A DNA stretch of 64,000 bases from Colletotrichum lupini. Its lineage: Eukaryota; Ascomycota; Sordariomycetes; Glomerellales; Glomerellaceae. Of the stretch, positions 34,195 to 46,075 are shown in pieces. Both the position numbers and the translations under genes were made by a program. The stretch is taken from positions 1,116,001 through 1,180,000 of the forward strand of contig NC_064677.1 in assembly GCF_023278565.1 (NCBI RefSeq), read 5' to 3'. The notes under the pieces were generated by a model. The model was given only the letters and a program-made list of their open reading frames with translations, had not been told where the DNA came from and did not search any database. Each line of letters opens with the position of its first letter. Position 1 is the stretch's first letter.

Positions 34195-36198
34195 TCACAA
34201 CAACTTAACAAACCCACGCCAGAGACCCTCGGACGAGAAGACACCTTCCGGATCGACGTCGCGAGCGATAGTCTTGAGCCGACGCACATTCTCCTCGCCG
34301 TACCCGGCATAGACCTTGTCCGTCTGCGCTGCGGACGCGTAGTTGATGTACAGGTAAGGGTGCGAGATCTCGGACTCTTGGGCGTAGGTTTCCATGCGGG
34401 AGAGGACGTTTGCCGTCATTTTTCCCACGGCTGCGTCGTCTTGGGCGTTGGACCAGGCTGTTGAGACGAGGAAGACTGGGGGGAAAAGAAGTGGACGTTA
34501 GCCTAGGGGGATGACCAAGTGGAGAAAATTTGGATATGTGATGGGTGAAGGGAGTCCAGAGGGTGTTCAAAGGAGGGAGGGAGGAAGAGCGAGTATTGGA
34601 CCACTTACTGTAGAGTGGCTCATCTTGGTCGATGCCGAGTGCGTTGCCGCCGCGCTGCTTCATCGCCTGGATGGCGGTCGTCGAGAGAGGGTAGCAGATG
34701 AGGTTCGGGGCCAGGCCTTCGACGCTGGAGATTGCGGAGACTTCTTCTCTGAAGATTGCAAAAGCCTGGGTGAGAAGGGCTCGAGAGGTCAGGGTGCTAA
34801 TTGTGCCGAAGAGGTGGCTGAGAGGGAAACATCAATAGTCAGCACGTTTCTTGCAGTCCTAGTAGGTGAATGAAATAGGGACTTCAGAACATGGTGAAGA
34901 AATAAACAGAAACAGTAAGACATACCGCGTGGTACCCAAGACAGGCGGCTGCAGCGTCCCAGTAAGATTCGCCATGGACCCCAACCTCGCGGTCCTCGTT
35001 GTCGAGGGAACACTACGAATAGCCCTAAAGACCGCCGGCTCTGCGACCGCCGGGTCAGCGTACCACTCCGACCCCATGAGCGAGAAGGCGCCCGAGGCCT
35101 GGTTGTACATGTAATAGAAGTCATAGGCCATGTCCATGTCGGCGGTGAGTTGGGGGTTCGTGAAGAGGTCGTGGATGGCGTCGAGGGCACGCTCGGTTGT
35201 GTTTGCGGAGGTGTATGTTGCGCGCTGGCTGGATACGGCATCTTGGGGGAAGACGCGGACGGTGAAGGCTGTGACGATGGCGAAGTTGTTGCTGCCGCCA
35301 CGGAGGGCGAAGTAGAGGTCCGGGTTGCTTGTTTCTGAGGCTGATGTGACTGTGCCGTTTGCAAGGACGACCTTTCAGTGAGCTTGTTAGTGATGTTTTG
35401 TTCTCTCCTGGCTTTTCTGATGGGGCGAGAAGGAATGCAAAATATGACAGGGTGTTATGTTTCAACTCACCTCGTACTCGTAAATGTTATCCAAAGCCCA
35501 GCCGTACCGACTCGAGAAAGGTGACGTTCCTCCGCCGAGCGTGAACCCGCCGATACCGACAGTCGCGGACCGGCCACCCACGTAGGACAACTGCCTCCCC
35601 TCGAGAGCTTGATAGACCTGGATCACCGTCGCGCCACCACCGACCCTAGCACGCGTGGGGGCTTCGGTGCCGTTACCGACGACATCGACAGAGTTCATGC
35701 GGTCGAGGTCGATAGTGACGCCGGCAATGGAGTTGGAATCGCCCGTGTTACGTGAGTGGCCGCCGCCCTTGACGGCAAAGTGGCACCAACTATCGACGAG
35801 GGTCTTGAGGATGAGGGAGACGTCGGGCGCGGTGATGGGTTCGACGCGGCATGCTGGGCGGACTTCTTGCTGTTTGGCGTCCCAGATTGCAAAAGTTGTG
35901 TCGTTTTTTGGGTAGTGGAAGCGGGAGGGAGGGAATGTGGCGGAGAGCTGGGCGCACTGGTTTGATGGAAAGAGAAATCCTCAGCTTCATGTGCCTTTTA
36001 TGGATGATAGAAGATAGACCTATTAAAGGAAAGGTTTGGAAAACTTACGGCTTGCACGCATGATGCTGAGACTGGTTCGGCAAGCTGGGATCTTTTTAGA
36101 TGCCAGTCGATTGGGATTTCGGCTGCTGCAGCTGGTACGCCAATCGCGGCGGCGGAGCCGGCTAGGAGGCAAGGAGTGAGTAGTCCGGTAGGGTGCAT
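34195..36198 (-). CDS. Secreted FAD-linked oxidase, BBE/PCMH type
   Basis: Flavin oxidase of the berberine-bridge-enzyme-like class, oxidising small alcohols, sugars or secondary metabolites with O2. Five exons (36198..36049, 35956..35471, 35371..34926, 34817..34609, 34475..34195; introns 92, 99, 108 and 133 bp) join in frame to 523 aa. Signal peptide about 1-19. The FAD domain shows AVKGGGHSRNTGDSN, whose His is the usual covalent FAD attachment site, then VGGGATVIQVYQAL and YVGGRSATVGIGGFTLGGG. In that last motif the position where bicovalent enzymes carry a second, cysteinyl link is Ser/Ala, so single attachment is expected. The C-terminal BBE segment is YLYINYASAAQ...YGEENVRRLKTIARDVDPEGVF. 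The substrate is not deducible. Confidence 0.88.
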
Positions 36199-38989
36199 CT
36201 TCACAACTTGAATACTTCGCGGATCGAGAACGATACATGGCGACGGCTGTCCGCAGATCTTATACTTCTGAGTTCTGGGTCCTTCTATTGGAGGGCCGCC
36301 ATTGAGGTGCAACGAAAAGTTCGAGTTGTCAATATCAGAACGCTGACACCACACAGAGAGTCGGAGACCTCGTACGGGACAGCATATTGGGATTGCTGAT
36401 GACTTTCGGCGGTATGGAGATTATGTCCCTTGCTGACAAGGTCCTCGGGGATTGAAGAGGAATATAAACGCTTGGCCTCGGAGTGCCCAAGAAAGAAGAA
36501 GAAAAAGCGATAACCGAGCCTTGTTTATCCAACTTGGCAGGTGACATTGAATCGGGAACATAACTCGCTATATGCAGATCAATTTCAAAGAAGGGGAACT
36601 ACCACCAATTTGCCTCCTTCTGGTTTCAACATGGCGTTACGGCGGAAGTATCCGAAAGTGGATTTCCTACGAAGAGGCCCCTAGGGAAGGAGTCTAATAA
36701 TTGGTTCAAGACTTGCCGAACCATAGAGGGTATCTTGTTAGCCTTCGGTCCGGTTGCTACTTTTTTGTCACTGGAGAATCTATGCTAGACCCAGTCTACC
36801 AATAATCACATTGGCTTCCCATTATGGGATACATATGGAGAGTAACTACATGTACCAAAGGGACAGTCGGAATTGCCGTGAGAGTACGTCACCTCGAGGC
36901 TATATTAATGCTTAGAGGTGGAATGCCTCGCGGAGGCAGATCCAATCAATGGCTGTAATTCCAGGAACTACGACTTAATTTCTGCGGTGCAGCAAGAATA
37001 CCAATGGAAAGCCAAAACAAAGCTCCATGTGTCTGGTAGGATAGGAAGGAAGTGCCGCTCGCCAATGTATCCTCGCTGTCGAACACATGCTACCTAGATG
37101 ACGAATGCTTCTTAATCTGAGAAACTGTATCAGCCATTTTGGTCATGAAAAGACAATCACCCTTACGACGGCCTCATTCGAGCTTTCATCTTCGTTAATT
37201 CTAGTGTCCTATAACAGACCCGAATGATAGTGGAGATATGCGGGAAAAGAGAAGAGCTGGCGCGTCCAAATACCACTTACGGTATCTTCGGGGCGGATCA
37301 ATTCCCTTCGTAGTGTTGCGGAAGCAAATGAGAGCTTGTCGGGGGCAACGAAGTCATCTAGATGGTCCACCTCTGGGCTTAGCAACTCTTGGAATTAAGC
37401 TATGGTGGAGGACCCGGGAGATCGGCGACTTAAAGGAAACCTAGCAAAGTGGTTGTCATCAGTATCTAGAAGGTGTTAGGCAGAACTATTGAGTATATAC
37501 GTAGCGCCATAACAGGTGACAATCTAAGCATGGCTGGAGTTATCAATAAGTCCGGTTGTCGATGACACCCCCGCTTGCTGACATGAAGGTTGTGGCCCTT
37601 GGCGTTCCTCATGCTTGTCTTACCCCCGAACTCTTTCTCTATAATTTGAGTCCGCACGCTTGTATTAAGTAAGAGGATCAAAGCTATGTATTCTTATTCA
37701 AACGGCAATATTCACTCCGGATCGCCTGGCGGTCGGTGAGAAGATGACTTTTTTCCTCCTCAGAACCCTACCTCACCAATGCCAAAATTGCTTAGAATGG
37801 GTATTAAAGATAGCAACTAATTTTCAGAAGTTTTACAGCTAATAATGTCACTCGGGCGTTGTATGAGTCTCTAAACTAATACGTTATTGGGCTAATTCAT
37901 CCCAATCTGTAAGGCAAGCAATAAACACCATCGCCGAGGGAGTTCACCGAAGCATTTGTCCCACAATCTATGTTTATTCGGAGAAAATTTGCAGGTGATT
38001 GCAATAAACAATCAAAATCACCATGGCCGTCTGCAGATCTCGAGTGGGATGAAGGGTAGTTGAGAGTAGCGACACTAGGCGAGACCAAGGTTGCCTACCA
38101 ACGTGCTTCTAGAAGCTGCATGCCACCCACGCCCAACAAACACAACCCCGCCATGGTGGACTGGCCCGAGAATTCCGTGTCTGGCTAGGATTCTCCAACT
38201 TTGGACGAACAGGCGGAATTGGCCTCTTGTCGTTGGGCGACTATTCAAAGGATTTGAGCTTTCCCCTCATTCTTGTCATGCACGCGGCCCCATCTTTCCT
38301 CGGACGGCGATCCTCCGCGTATCTGGGGCCTCACCGTTGATGGCGTCGTATTTCTCCTGGATGCGACGGTGGCAGCCCACCAACAATTGAAGAGTATTTT
38401 GTTTCTTTTGAGGTTCCCCCTCACGGCCTGGTCCAACGAACCTAGATTCGTGAGGGAACGTTGAGCTTTTCCGTGTCACTACAAGCCGCGGGTTGGCCGG
38501 CAGGGTTCATCTCTAGATCAACGCTGGATCATCTACCTTCCACAGTAACCTTAAGCGATGGGCCCAGGATTTTGGAATAACCGGCCCAAGATGTGTCGTG
38601 AGCGAAGAACGGCGATCGGCGCTGTCACCTTATTCTTGGCCACCGCGTGGCCATCCGCCCATGCCCAGCAATGGAACTGGGATGAACTTGGGGTATGTTG
38701 CATTCTTCCACTTCGCGTTCGATGCGACTGAGGGGTTGTCGGATGGGATGGTGGTGGGTACGACGAAGTTGGCAGATCATGTTGCATGCGTCTAGGATGT
38801 TTGTCCTCCCGTCTATATGATCCCTCAAAGCCACTTTTCGGGTTCCTTTCTCATCCCGCCGGCTCAGCTCTTCTTCAGCATTGTCTTGCAAATCTTGTGG
38901 AGAAAGTACAGCTCTGTAGCGAGGTCGCGATAACTGAGAGCCTTCGATACCAGACCTGCCATAAGCCGGAACCCCTCGACGTATTCGCA
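36199..38989. other. Divergent intergenic region
   Basis: 2.8 kb between the starts of the FAD oxidase gene (-) and the alpha-galactosidase gene (+), so it contains both promoters. Moderately AT-rich around 36.5-38.0 kb. No supported gene, RNA gene or repeat. Confidence 0.5.
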
Positions 38990-40666
38990 ATGCGCTCGGC
39001 CATCCTCGCCGCCGTAGGCCTGTCCTCTACGGCCGCGGCACTTGTCAGCCGCGACGGCAAGACCGGCCGTCTTCCCGCGCTGGGGTGGAATTCGTGGAAC
39101 GAGTACGGGTGCGACATCAACGAGACGGTGTTCCTCACTGTCGCGCAGCACATTGTGGACTTGGGGCTGAAGGATCTGGGGTACGAGTACGTCAACATCG
39201 ACGACTGCTGGAGCGACAAGGAGTTGCGGAGGGATAACGTCACCAAGGAAATCATTGTCGACAAGGTGAAGTTTCCGCAGGGGATCAAGCATACGGTGGA
39301 TAAGATCCACGAGTTGGGGTTGAAGGTTGGGATCTACAGTGATGCGGGTGAGTTGAATCTCTGCCGTCTTTGGTATTGCTGAGGATGCCAAGTTGCGCGA
39401 GGACTTCGTCAAGGCCGTTGGTTGTGATCCATGTTGCGAGAATGCTGGATGCTCTAGTGTTTGGTCTTGCGACAACGTGCTGACGCAACTATCATAGGAA
39501 CTTCTACTTGCGGCGGTTTCGAGGGATCGCTAGGCTACGAAGAAATCGACGCCGCCACGTTTGCGAAATGGGGTATCGACTGTAAGTTCCATCACCGTTC
39601 GCCGTTCCACTCTCCCTGCGTCAACGTCATCCCTCAACTTAACCCCTCCAAACCCCTCCATCGTCCCTTAGACTCATCGCAAAACACATTATCGGATCAA
39701 CGTTCTAACAGGCAATTCACTTTCTCCACAGACCTAAAGTACGACAACTGCAACGTCCCGAAAGAATGGTTCGACGACTGGAAATACGTCCCCGAACTCT
39801 GGCTCGGCGGACCCCCCAACGAAAACCAAGACAACGGCGACCCCGCCAACTCCAAGACGGGTCTTCCGGCCCCCGCAGGCTACGACTGGTCGACCTCCTT
39901 GACGGCAGAACGCTATCGCATCATGCGCAACGCCCTCCTAGCCCAGGAAAGGACGATCCAGTACTCCCTCTGCGCCTGGGGCCACGCCCACGTCGAGGCC
40001 TGGGGTAACGAGACGGGCCACAGCTGGCGCATGTGGGGCGACATTTACCCAGAGTGGTACGGCCAGCACCAGTGGTCCTGGGGCCTGATGCCGATTTTGA
40101 ATCACGCTGCCTTCTGGAGCGGTCCCGACGTGAACGGGTTCTGGGGCCACGGGGACTGGGACATGCTCGAGGTCGGCAACGGGAACCTGACGCTGCAGGA
40201 GAGCAGGAGCCATTTCGCGTTTTGGGCCGCGCTGAAGAGTCCGTTGATCATCGGGACCAAGTTGGAGGGCATTCAGCCCGAGATTTTGCAAATCTTGTCC
40301 ACGAAGGAGCTGGTGAAATTCAATCAGGATCCGGAGTTCGGGGCCGCGGCGCAGCCGTATAAGTGGGGGGTGAACCCGGACGGAGCGTGGAACATTACGC
40401 ACCCTGCCGAATTCTGGTCCGGGGCTTCAGTGGAGGGGACACACGTGTTTGTGCTCAACACGCTGAGCGGCACCGAGAATAAGACGGTCGCGTTCAAGGA
40501 TGTTCCTGGGCTGGAGGCCGGGAAGAAGTATGTTGTGCACGACATGTGGGCTGGCAAGGATCTCGGCGTGTTTGAGGACAAGTACATCGTAGAACTGGAG
40601 AGTCACGATACGGCTGCTTTGAGGATCAACGAGGTCAAGTGCGTGAAGAGGGCGGCACGGGGATGA
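38990..40666 (+). CDS. Secreted alpha-galactosidase (GH27)
   Basis: Hydrolyses terminal alpha-1,6-linked galactose from plant oligosaccharides and galactomannan. Three exons, 38990..39347, 39498..39581 and 39732..40666, with introns of exactly 150 bp each, give 458 aa. A signal peptide covers about residues 1-17 ([17 protein letters not shown]). GH27 marks are [16 protein letters not shown] near the N-terminus, [19 protein letters not shown] (split by intron 1) and the nucleophile motif YLKYDNC with Asp152, completed across intron 2. The acid/base motif is GDWDMLEVG with Asp291. A C-terminal beta-sandwich part follows the barrel. The start at 38990 is the one that opens the signal peptide; the frame is open upstream to 38786. 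Confidence 0.95.
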
Positions 40667-41872
40667 TGGAAGAGACAGGGATCCGGCCCGAGGGGGCAGG
40701 GATGGGTTGGTCACTTGGGTTCGGGGCGTGTTCAAGAGTCTATTGGGTCGCAGATGCAAGGGGCAGAATAGACGTCAATTGCGATGATTCTGCAGAGAAG
40801 AAACCGCACAATGAGCCATGATGCGACTCCTGAATCGAGAAAAGCTGGTTGATTTATGTTCAGCGCCGATGGATAACATGAAAACATCCACCATGGAAAA
40901 CTTTCTCACAAAATACCAGAAAACGCAACGGTGTTATGTACGACCTTGTTTACCTCTGCCGATAGCACGCAATCTCATCTCGCATTTGATTAAACCCGCC
41001 GCCCAGCTACCCGCCTCGCGCATACCAGCAGCCCACGAAGCTATTCCCAAAACTCACGCGTCGCCACCCCGCCGACCCGGCAAATTCATATTACCTCACG
41101 TTCCCGCAGCACCACCTCTGCTGATCCTCGCTTCTAGCCCTGTTCTGCGTGTAAGGTAGACTTCGGATGGGTGACTGGCCGAAGACGAGGACGTGAGCAC
41201 CCAAGGAGGATTTTGCCCTCCTCCCTTCCATTGGAATGCATTCCCCAGGACGACGGGATGACAACGCATTCCCGGTGGCTAGATTAGACTGAGACCTCAA
41301 CCCACCACTCGATTGCCCTTTCCAAACAAAAAAAACCAAACATGGCTACAGTCATCATCACGGATGGCGGTTGGTTGGGTCTGGGCAGCGCCGCAACGAA
41401 AGGACCCTTTGAGGCAGAGGTGTGCTGCCAGCCATTTCCATTTTGTGAGGCGGAAATCCGTGTCATCCATCTTTTCTTCGTCCTCGTGATTCACCTCCAG
41501 GCCGTGTTCAATCTCCTCTCTTTCGCTCTGTACGAGTGTTCTTACTATTCTGGATTTGGTTCTCATTCTTTCCTACACTTGTTTACACACTACTTACCGT
41601 TTGCCAGAAGTGCTCACCAGACCATTGTTCACTTTCCATCTTTCTTAACTCTTCCTAATCTAATCCCTAATACGAATATTTGGAGAGTAACACAGAAGAC
41701 GAAAGAAGGGGGAAGCCGACTGTGAATACCCGAGAACACACTCACGCCATGAGAGACCCGATATCTGGCCAGTGATCTCATCACCTTCAGTCCCTCAGAC
41801 AACCATTAGATCTCGTCTTCAGAACACCAAACCCACACAACCATATCACAACATCCCAGTCTCTTCCCGGAG
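40667..41872. other. Intergenic and probable long leader
   Basis: 1.2 kb before the Ser/Pro-rich membrane protein gene. The last 500 bp are C/T-rich and contain upstream ATGs (for example a frame 41342..41725), consistent with a long 5' leader. No gene is supported. Confidence 0.45.
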
Positions 41873-44779
41873 ATGTCGAGCCTGCGACTCCGCATCCGCG
41901 AGGAGATAGATGGGGGAGGGGGCGGAAGCGGCGGCGGCATGACCCTACCACTCGTTCTCGCCATCGCCATAGGAGGCGGCGTCCTCCTCTTCATATGCCT
42001 CGCCTTCTTCCTCATCGCCCTAGCAGGCCGCCGCCACCGAGCCCGCGCCCGAGCCCGATCGACGACGCCCAGAACAAGACTCGACCTCGACTCGGATGGC
42101 GGCTCCATCCGCACGCCCAGCCCGCGTCCGCGGCGCCTCACGAAGCCGAAGCCGGGCGAGCCGTATGCGGACATGGTCGAGGTCCAGGGGAAGAAGCAGC
42201 CTCCCCACCGCTCCCTCTCGTCCATCATCAGCGTGCCCAGGAGCAAGAGCTGGAGCGTCTTCAGCAGCACGCCTTCGGAAGGTGCTGGCGGGCAGCAGCG
42301 TGGAGGACACCTGAGAAGGAATAATAGCTGGATTGACGAGGATGCGATTCACGGGCCCAGAGTGCAGAGTGATGGTCGGCGGCTGAGTATCCGCGACAGC
42401 TTCATACTACGCACGCCGACGTTACCGGATCTGTTTGGGCACAAGGGCGAGGGGGATGGTCATTTCGACGACGACTGTATAAACTACTCCATTGAACAGC
42501 CTCGGCCGGTCAGCATGCCGGCACAGCGTGGCCAGCCTTTGCGGATGCCGTTGCCGAGGACGGCATCGTACGAGCTGGCCGAGAAGCTGGCGGCTGCGGC
42601 GAGGGGGGGACCGCCCGTACTTCCAACCCCCCAGGGACCGGTACCTCGACCGGTGCCGTTGCAACGGCTGCGGCACAAGACGACGGAGTCGGATCTGGCT
42701 GAGATTTTGCGTTCCACGGAAGAGAGACTGCAGCTCGGGACACCAACAAATAGCCGGCCGGCCACACGACAGAGGGCTGCCTCGGCATCAGCTGGGTCCA
42801 GCGTCAAGACCCCGCGAGGGTCGCCGACAAAGTCGCAGTCTCCCATTAAGGCTCAGTCACCGATCAAGATCCCGTCACCAGTCAAGAACCAGTCGCCTGT
42901 CCGGTCACGATCTCCGGCAAAGACTCAAGTGCTGTCACACGTTGGCCAGGCGTTGGACCTTAACGCCCAGCGAGCTCGAACACCCAGCCCGTCGAAGCGA
43001 ATGGTTATTCCAATGCTTGTCCAGACTCCAAACCACCACAATAGGAACACTTCACAGTCTTCGGCTGTCTCAGATGCGGATAGTCTGTTTGGCGAAACGA
43101 CCCCGGAAGTTGAACACATCTTGCCAACAGGACTTTCGAGCCCCAGCAGACGATCCGAGCACGAGTCCCCGACCAAGCCCACCGACAACGGCGCATCGAT
43201 AGAATCCCCTGGCAGCGATGCCTCATCGTCTCTGTCAACCTTGTATAGCGTTAACGAACCCGAGGATGACAGCAAGACCGGCGGTACTGGACACGCAGAC
43301 AGCACCCCCCGCGGCAGGAAACCCAGGAGCCTTGTCATCGATACTCAAATATGTGATCCTTTCATCACACCAGGCCCGCCAGAAGTGCCTCCAAGGAGCC
43401 CCAAACGCCAGTCTTCCAGCTTGCCGCCTCTCCGACGCATGACGCCGCCCGAAGAGGAGATCCTGAACCGAACACCTACGAAGGTGACATCTGTTGCCAA
43501 CTCTCCTATACCGAGACCGTTGGACGTCATCAAGCGCAGCAGCACGGCCGACCAACTCCAGACGCGGTACTCCATCATGATGCAACCATCCGACCTGGCA
43601 GCATCGCCTGAGACCATTCGCCCGAAGAGCGTCATGTCGATGAAGCCCGTCTTCCTCGTCTCAAGTAACAGCGTTGTGAGCATGAGAGCCAGCCCTGGCA
43701 CGTCTCCTGAGGATAATGGCAGCAGGCCAGCGATGCCGAATAACAGGTTGACGTTCGGCCCAAAGGCACCTGTCTTCCCACCGCCCTTGGCCTTGAAAGC
43801 TGGCCTGGGATCGCCAAACCGAGAGGCCTTGAGAATGGGTAGCCCAGGCGGGAAAATATCGCCATCACGCGGCAGCCCTTCCCCTTCAGGTCGTGCTGGT
43901 CGTCAATCGACCGACTCCGCCGCATCTCCCGTTCCTGGCTCGCCAACTCGAAGACCACTGCCGAGCCCCGACCTGTCAAAGGGAGGATCTCCGACACCAA
44001 GGCGATATAAGCGTGGGATGGCTAGTCCAATTCGTGACCGTGCATTGTCCAGACAGCCGACGCCCAGAGAATCCCGCGTCGAGCGCGTTCTCTCGAGCTC
44101 CGATTGCCCTTCGATCGTGCTGAAGCCATCCAGCTCCCCCAAGCGGAACTCATACCATCGCGACTTCGCGGTAATGGGGCTTCAGTCAACCGTGGCTCAG
44201 CTTCGGCGAATGAATAGCCAAATGAGTACCTTCAGCGCCGGTTCATCTATTTCGGATCCGGATAGTCCGACACTACCAAACTTGAGAGGAGGCGGGTTCA
44301 GCCCCGACAGGAGCAACAGTCGCGTAAGCAAAATGGGTCGACAAAACTACTTGTCTTTGGGCACGAGCCCAGGCTCAGCGAAGCGGACCAAGTCCATCAA
44401 ATCGGCTAGAAATTCAATCGCCGTGCTCAAGAGCCGACCAGGGGGGAACAAGCATCTTGATTCGCTACGCGCTGCAGTTGAAGAGAAGGAAAATGAGAGA
44501 AGAAACGGTTCTCTGATTCGAGGCCCCCGGCCGCTCAACCCGACACCCAGAAGTGCCGGACGAGGGTTGGCTAGAGACAGCGTGGTGACTGTGGAGAGTC
44601 CCACGAGGAGAAGAATCTCCAGCGTCGATACCGAAGACCAGAAACGTCTGGAGAGGCCGATCAGGCATCAAGATAGCGGTACCAGCTTGGGTGCGTACGG
44701 GAAAGAGGACTACCTATTAAGCTCCCCAGACAGCCTCACTGCAGGGGCTGAGAGACAAAGCCCAAACATGAGGGTTTGA
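41873..44779 (+). CDS. Ser/Pro-rich single-pass membrane protein, function unknown
   Basis: Single-exon 968-aa protein without a recognised catalytic domain. A short N-terminus with a Gly-rich stretch (14-22) precedes one transmembrane helix at about 24-52, followed by an Arg-rich stop-transfer segment (RRHRARARAR). This predicts a short outer part and a long cytoplasmic tail. The tail is disordered and dense in Ser-Pro and Thr-Pro, including tandem units such as SPIKAQSPIKIPSPVKNQSP near 325-345, which would suit proline-directed kinases. Other short elements include RSKSWSVFSS near 120 and a cluster with SPSRGSPSPSGRAG near 665. No cysteine-rich or enzymatic motif is seen. It resembles lineage-restricted fungal proteins that may act as plasma-membrane signalling or scaffold proteins, which is inference. 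Confidence 0.8.
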   Translation: MSSLRLRIREEIDGGGGGSGGGMTLPLVLAIAIGGGVLLFICLAFFLIALAGRRHRARARARSTTPRTRLDLDSDGGSIRTPSPRPRRLTKPKPGEPYADMVEVQGKKQPPHRSLSSIISVPRSKSWSVFSSTPSEGAGGQQRGGHLRRNNSWIDEDAIHGPRVQSDGRRLSIRDSFILRTPTLPDLFGHKGEGDGHFDDDCINYSIEQPRPVSMPAQRGQPLRMPLPRTASYELAEKLAAAARGGPPVLPTPQGPVPRPVPLQRLRHKTTESDLAEILRSTEERLQLGTPTNSRPATRQRAASASAGSSVKTPRGSPTKSQSPIKAQSPIKIPSPVKNQSPVRSRSPAKTQVLSHVGQALDLNAQRARTPSPSKRMVIPMLVQTPNHHNRNTSQSSAVSDADSLFGETTPEVEHILPTGLSSPSRRSEHESPTKPTDNGASIESPGSDASSSLSTLYSVNEPEDDSKTGGTGHADSTPRGRKPRSLVIDTQICDPFITPGPPEVPPRSPKRQSSSLPPLRRMTPPEEEILNRTPTKVTSVANSPIPRPLDVIKRSSTADQLQTRYSIMMQPSDLAASPETIRPKSVMSMKPVFLVSSNSVVSMRASPGTSPEDNGSRPAMPNNRLTFGPKAPVFPPPLALKAGLGSPNREALRMGSPGGKISPSRGSPSPSGRAGRQSTDSAASPVPGSPTRRPLPSPDLSKGGSPTPRRYKRGMASPIRDRALSRQPTPRESRVERVLSSSDCPSIVLKPSSSPKRNSYHRDFAVMGLQSTVAQLRRMNSQMSTFSAGSSISDPDSPTLPNLRGGGFSPDRSNSRVSKMGRQNYLSLGTSPGSAKRTKSIKSARNSIAVLKSRPGGNKHLDSLRAAVEEKENERRNGSLIRGPRPLNPTPRSAGRGLARDSVVTVESPTRRRISSVDTEDQKRLERPIRHQDSGTSLGAYGKEDYLLSSPDSLTAGAERQSPNMRV

Positions 44780-45137
44780 GTCCCAGAGTCTGGGGAATTT
44801 TCTTTTGTCCCATAGTGATCCATATTGATTGAGGGGTGTTGCGTTCAGCGACGGTTAGCGAGCACTTTCTTCAGGGTTGAATATTTCTAAGCTGAGCACG
44901 GCGTCATTGTAATACCTAGGCAGTAGGCCATTAGCAAAATTCAGATACAAGCATCACTCAAATCAACGAATTATACCACAAAAGAAAACCATATTCCCTC
45001 CAAACTAAAACCTAATAGTTGATTGGGATTTTATGCGAAAAAGAATGGTATTCTTACGTCGGTTTCATGAGCCCGAGTCTTATCCATGGTATCAAGTCGT
45101 CCCTCGTCAACTCCCAAGCCTCATTCGCAGTATGCAC
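44780..45137. other. Convergent intergenic region
   Basis: 358 bp between the stops of the membrane protein gene (+) and the pICln gene (-). Nothing further is seen. Confidence 0.5.
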
Positions 45138-46075
45138 TTATGACTCGTCGACCCGCGGGCGCTTATTGCCCGGGTCGTCATGGCCATTGACGCCGTTGTT
45201 GGCCTCATCGTGACCGCGAACCCGACCTGCTCCCTCTCCTAGCTGGCCGCTTTCCTCATCCTCATTGCCATTCTGACCGATCCAGTTGCCGTCGGCGTCG
45301 AAGTGCTCGTGGACGTTCTCGGCCGTAATCCAGCCTCCGCTCCCAGGAAAGGCAGGAGGCAGGCCTCCATCGGCGGCGCCGTACAAGACTCCTTCGTATC
45401 CCTCGACTGGCTCATGCTCGCCCTCGAAAATGATCCGGCCGTCCTCTTCCTCATCATCCTCGTCGACAGGGTCGGGGTGAAGATCTGAGCAGGCTGAGAT
45501 AGCGTCGTAGAACTTCTGAATATCGGCCTGGGCGCCATCAGTGACCGCAGGGACGAGGGTCAGATCGATCGTATCGAAGTCGTCATCGCCGTCACCGCCG
45601 TCGGCAAGTTGCAGCTGCATCCAGATAGCCTGAAGAGGAGCACCTTCGGAGATGGATCCGACCGACTTCACGGCGTGAATAGAGATGGAGGGGTAGGGGA
45701 TCTGAACGCCAGCTCCTTGGGTCGAAGAGAAGATGGTGAAGGTCCTATGACGCAAATTAGTATAGGGTAACGCCCGTTTCGGTGGTAGCAAACATACTCT
45801 GAAGAGACAAACACGGAGACATGCTGCTCCACGAGCTCTTCAGTGGTCTCCTTCAAGGTCGTGCCATTGGGAGCAGAGGCAGCAGTCGAGACATCAGCTG
45901 GGAAGATGGCCAAGCTGCCCTTTTGCGACGCTGGGATCCATGCCTTCGCATCCTCGAGATGGAAATGAAGGACGGGCTTTCCTCCGAAGAAGGTCGCAGG
46001 AGTAGCCGACTGATACTCCTCAATTGGAGTAAAGTCTCCAAGAGAGGGAGGAGAGCGAATGGTCGTGGGCAGCAT
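45138..46075 (-). CDS. Methylosome subunit pICln
   Basis: Chaperone that binds Sm proteins in the cytosol and delivers them to the PRMT5 methylosome for assembly on snRNA. Exons 46075..45798 and 45744..45138 with a 53-bp intron give 294 aa. The PH-like domain reads from the start (MLPTTIRSPPSLGDFTPIEEYQSATP) through GKPVLHFHLEDAKAWIP and, across the splice, VFVSSETFTIFSS, then IPYPSISIHAV. An acidic segment follows (DEDDEEEDGRIIFEGEHEPV), then a Gly-rich part with GWITAENVHEHFDADGNW, matching the family's acidic C-terminal regions. I prefer the ATG at 46075 because fungal relatives begin just before the SPP motif; an in-frame ATG at 46138 would add 21 residues. It diverges from the gene at 46646. 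Confidence 0.88.

Noticed and set aside
41342..41725. 127-codon frame before the membrane protein gene
   Set aside because: No domain. It lies in a C/T-rich leader-like region and is more likely an upstream frame.
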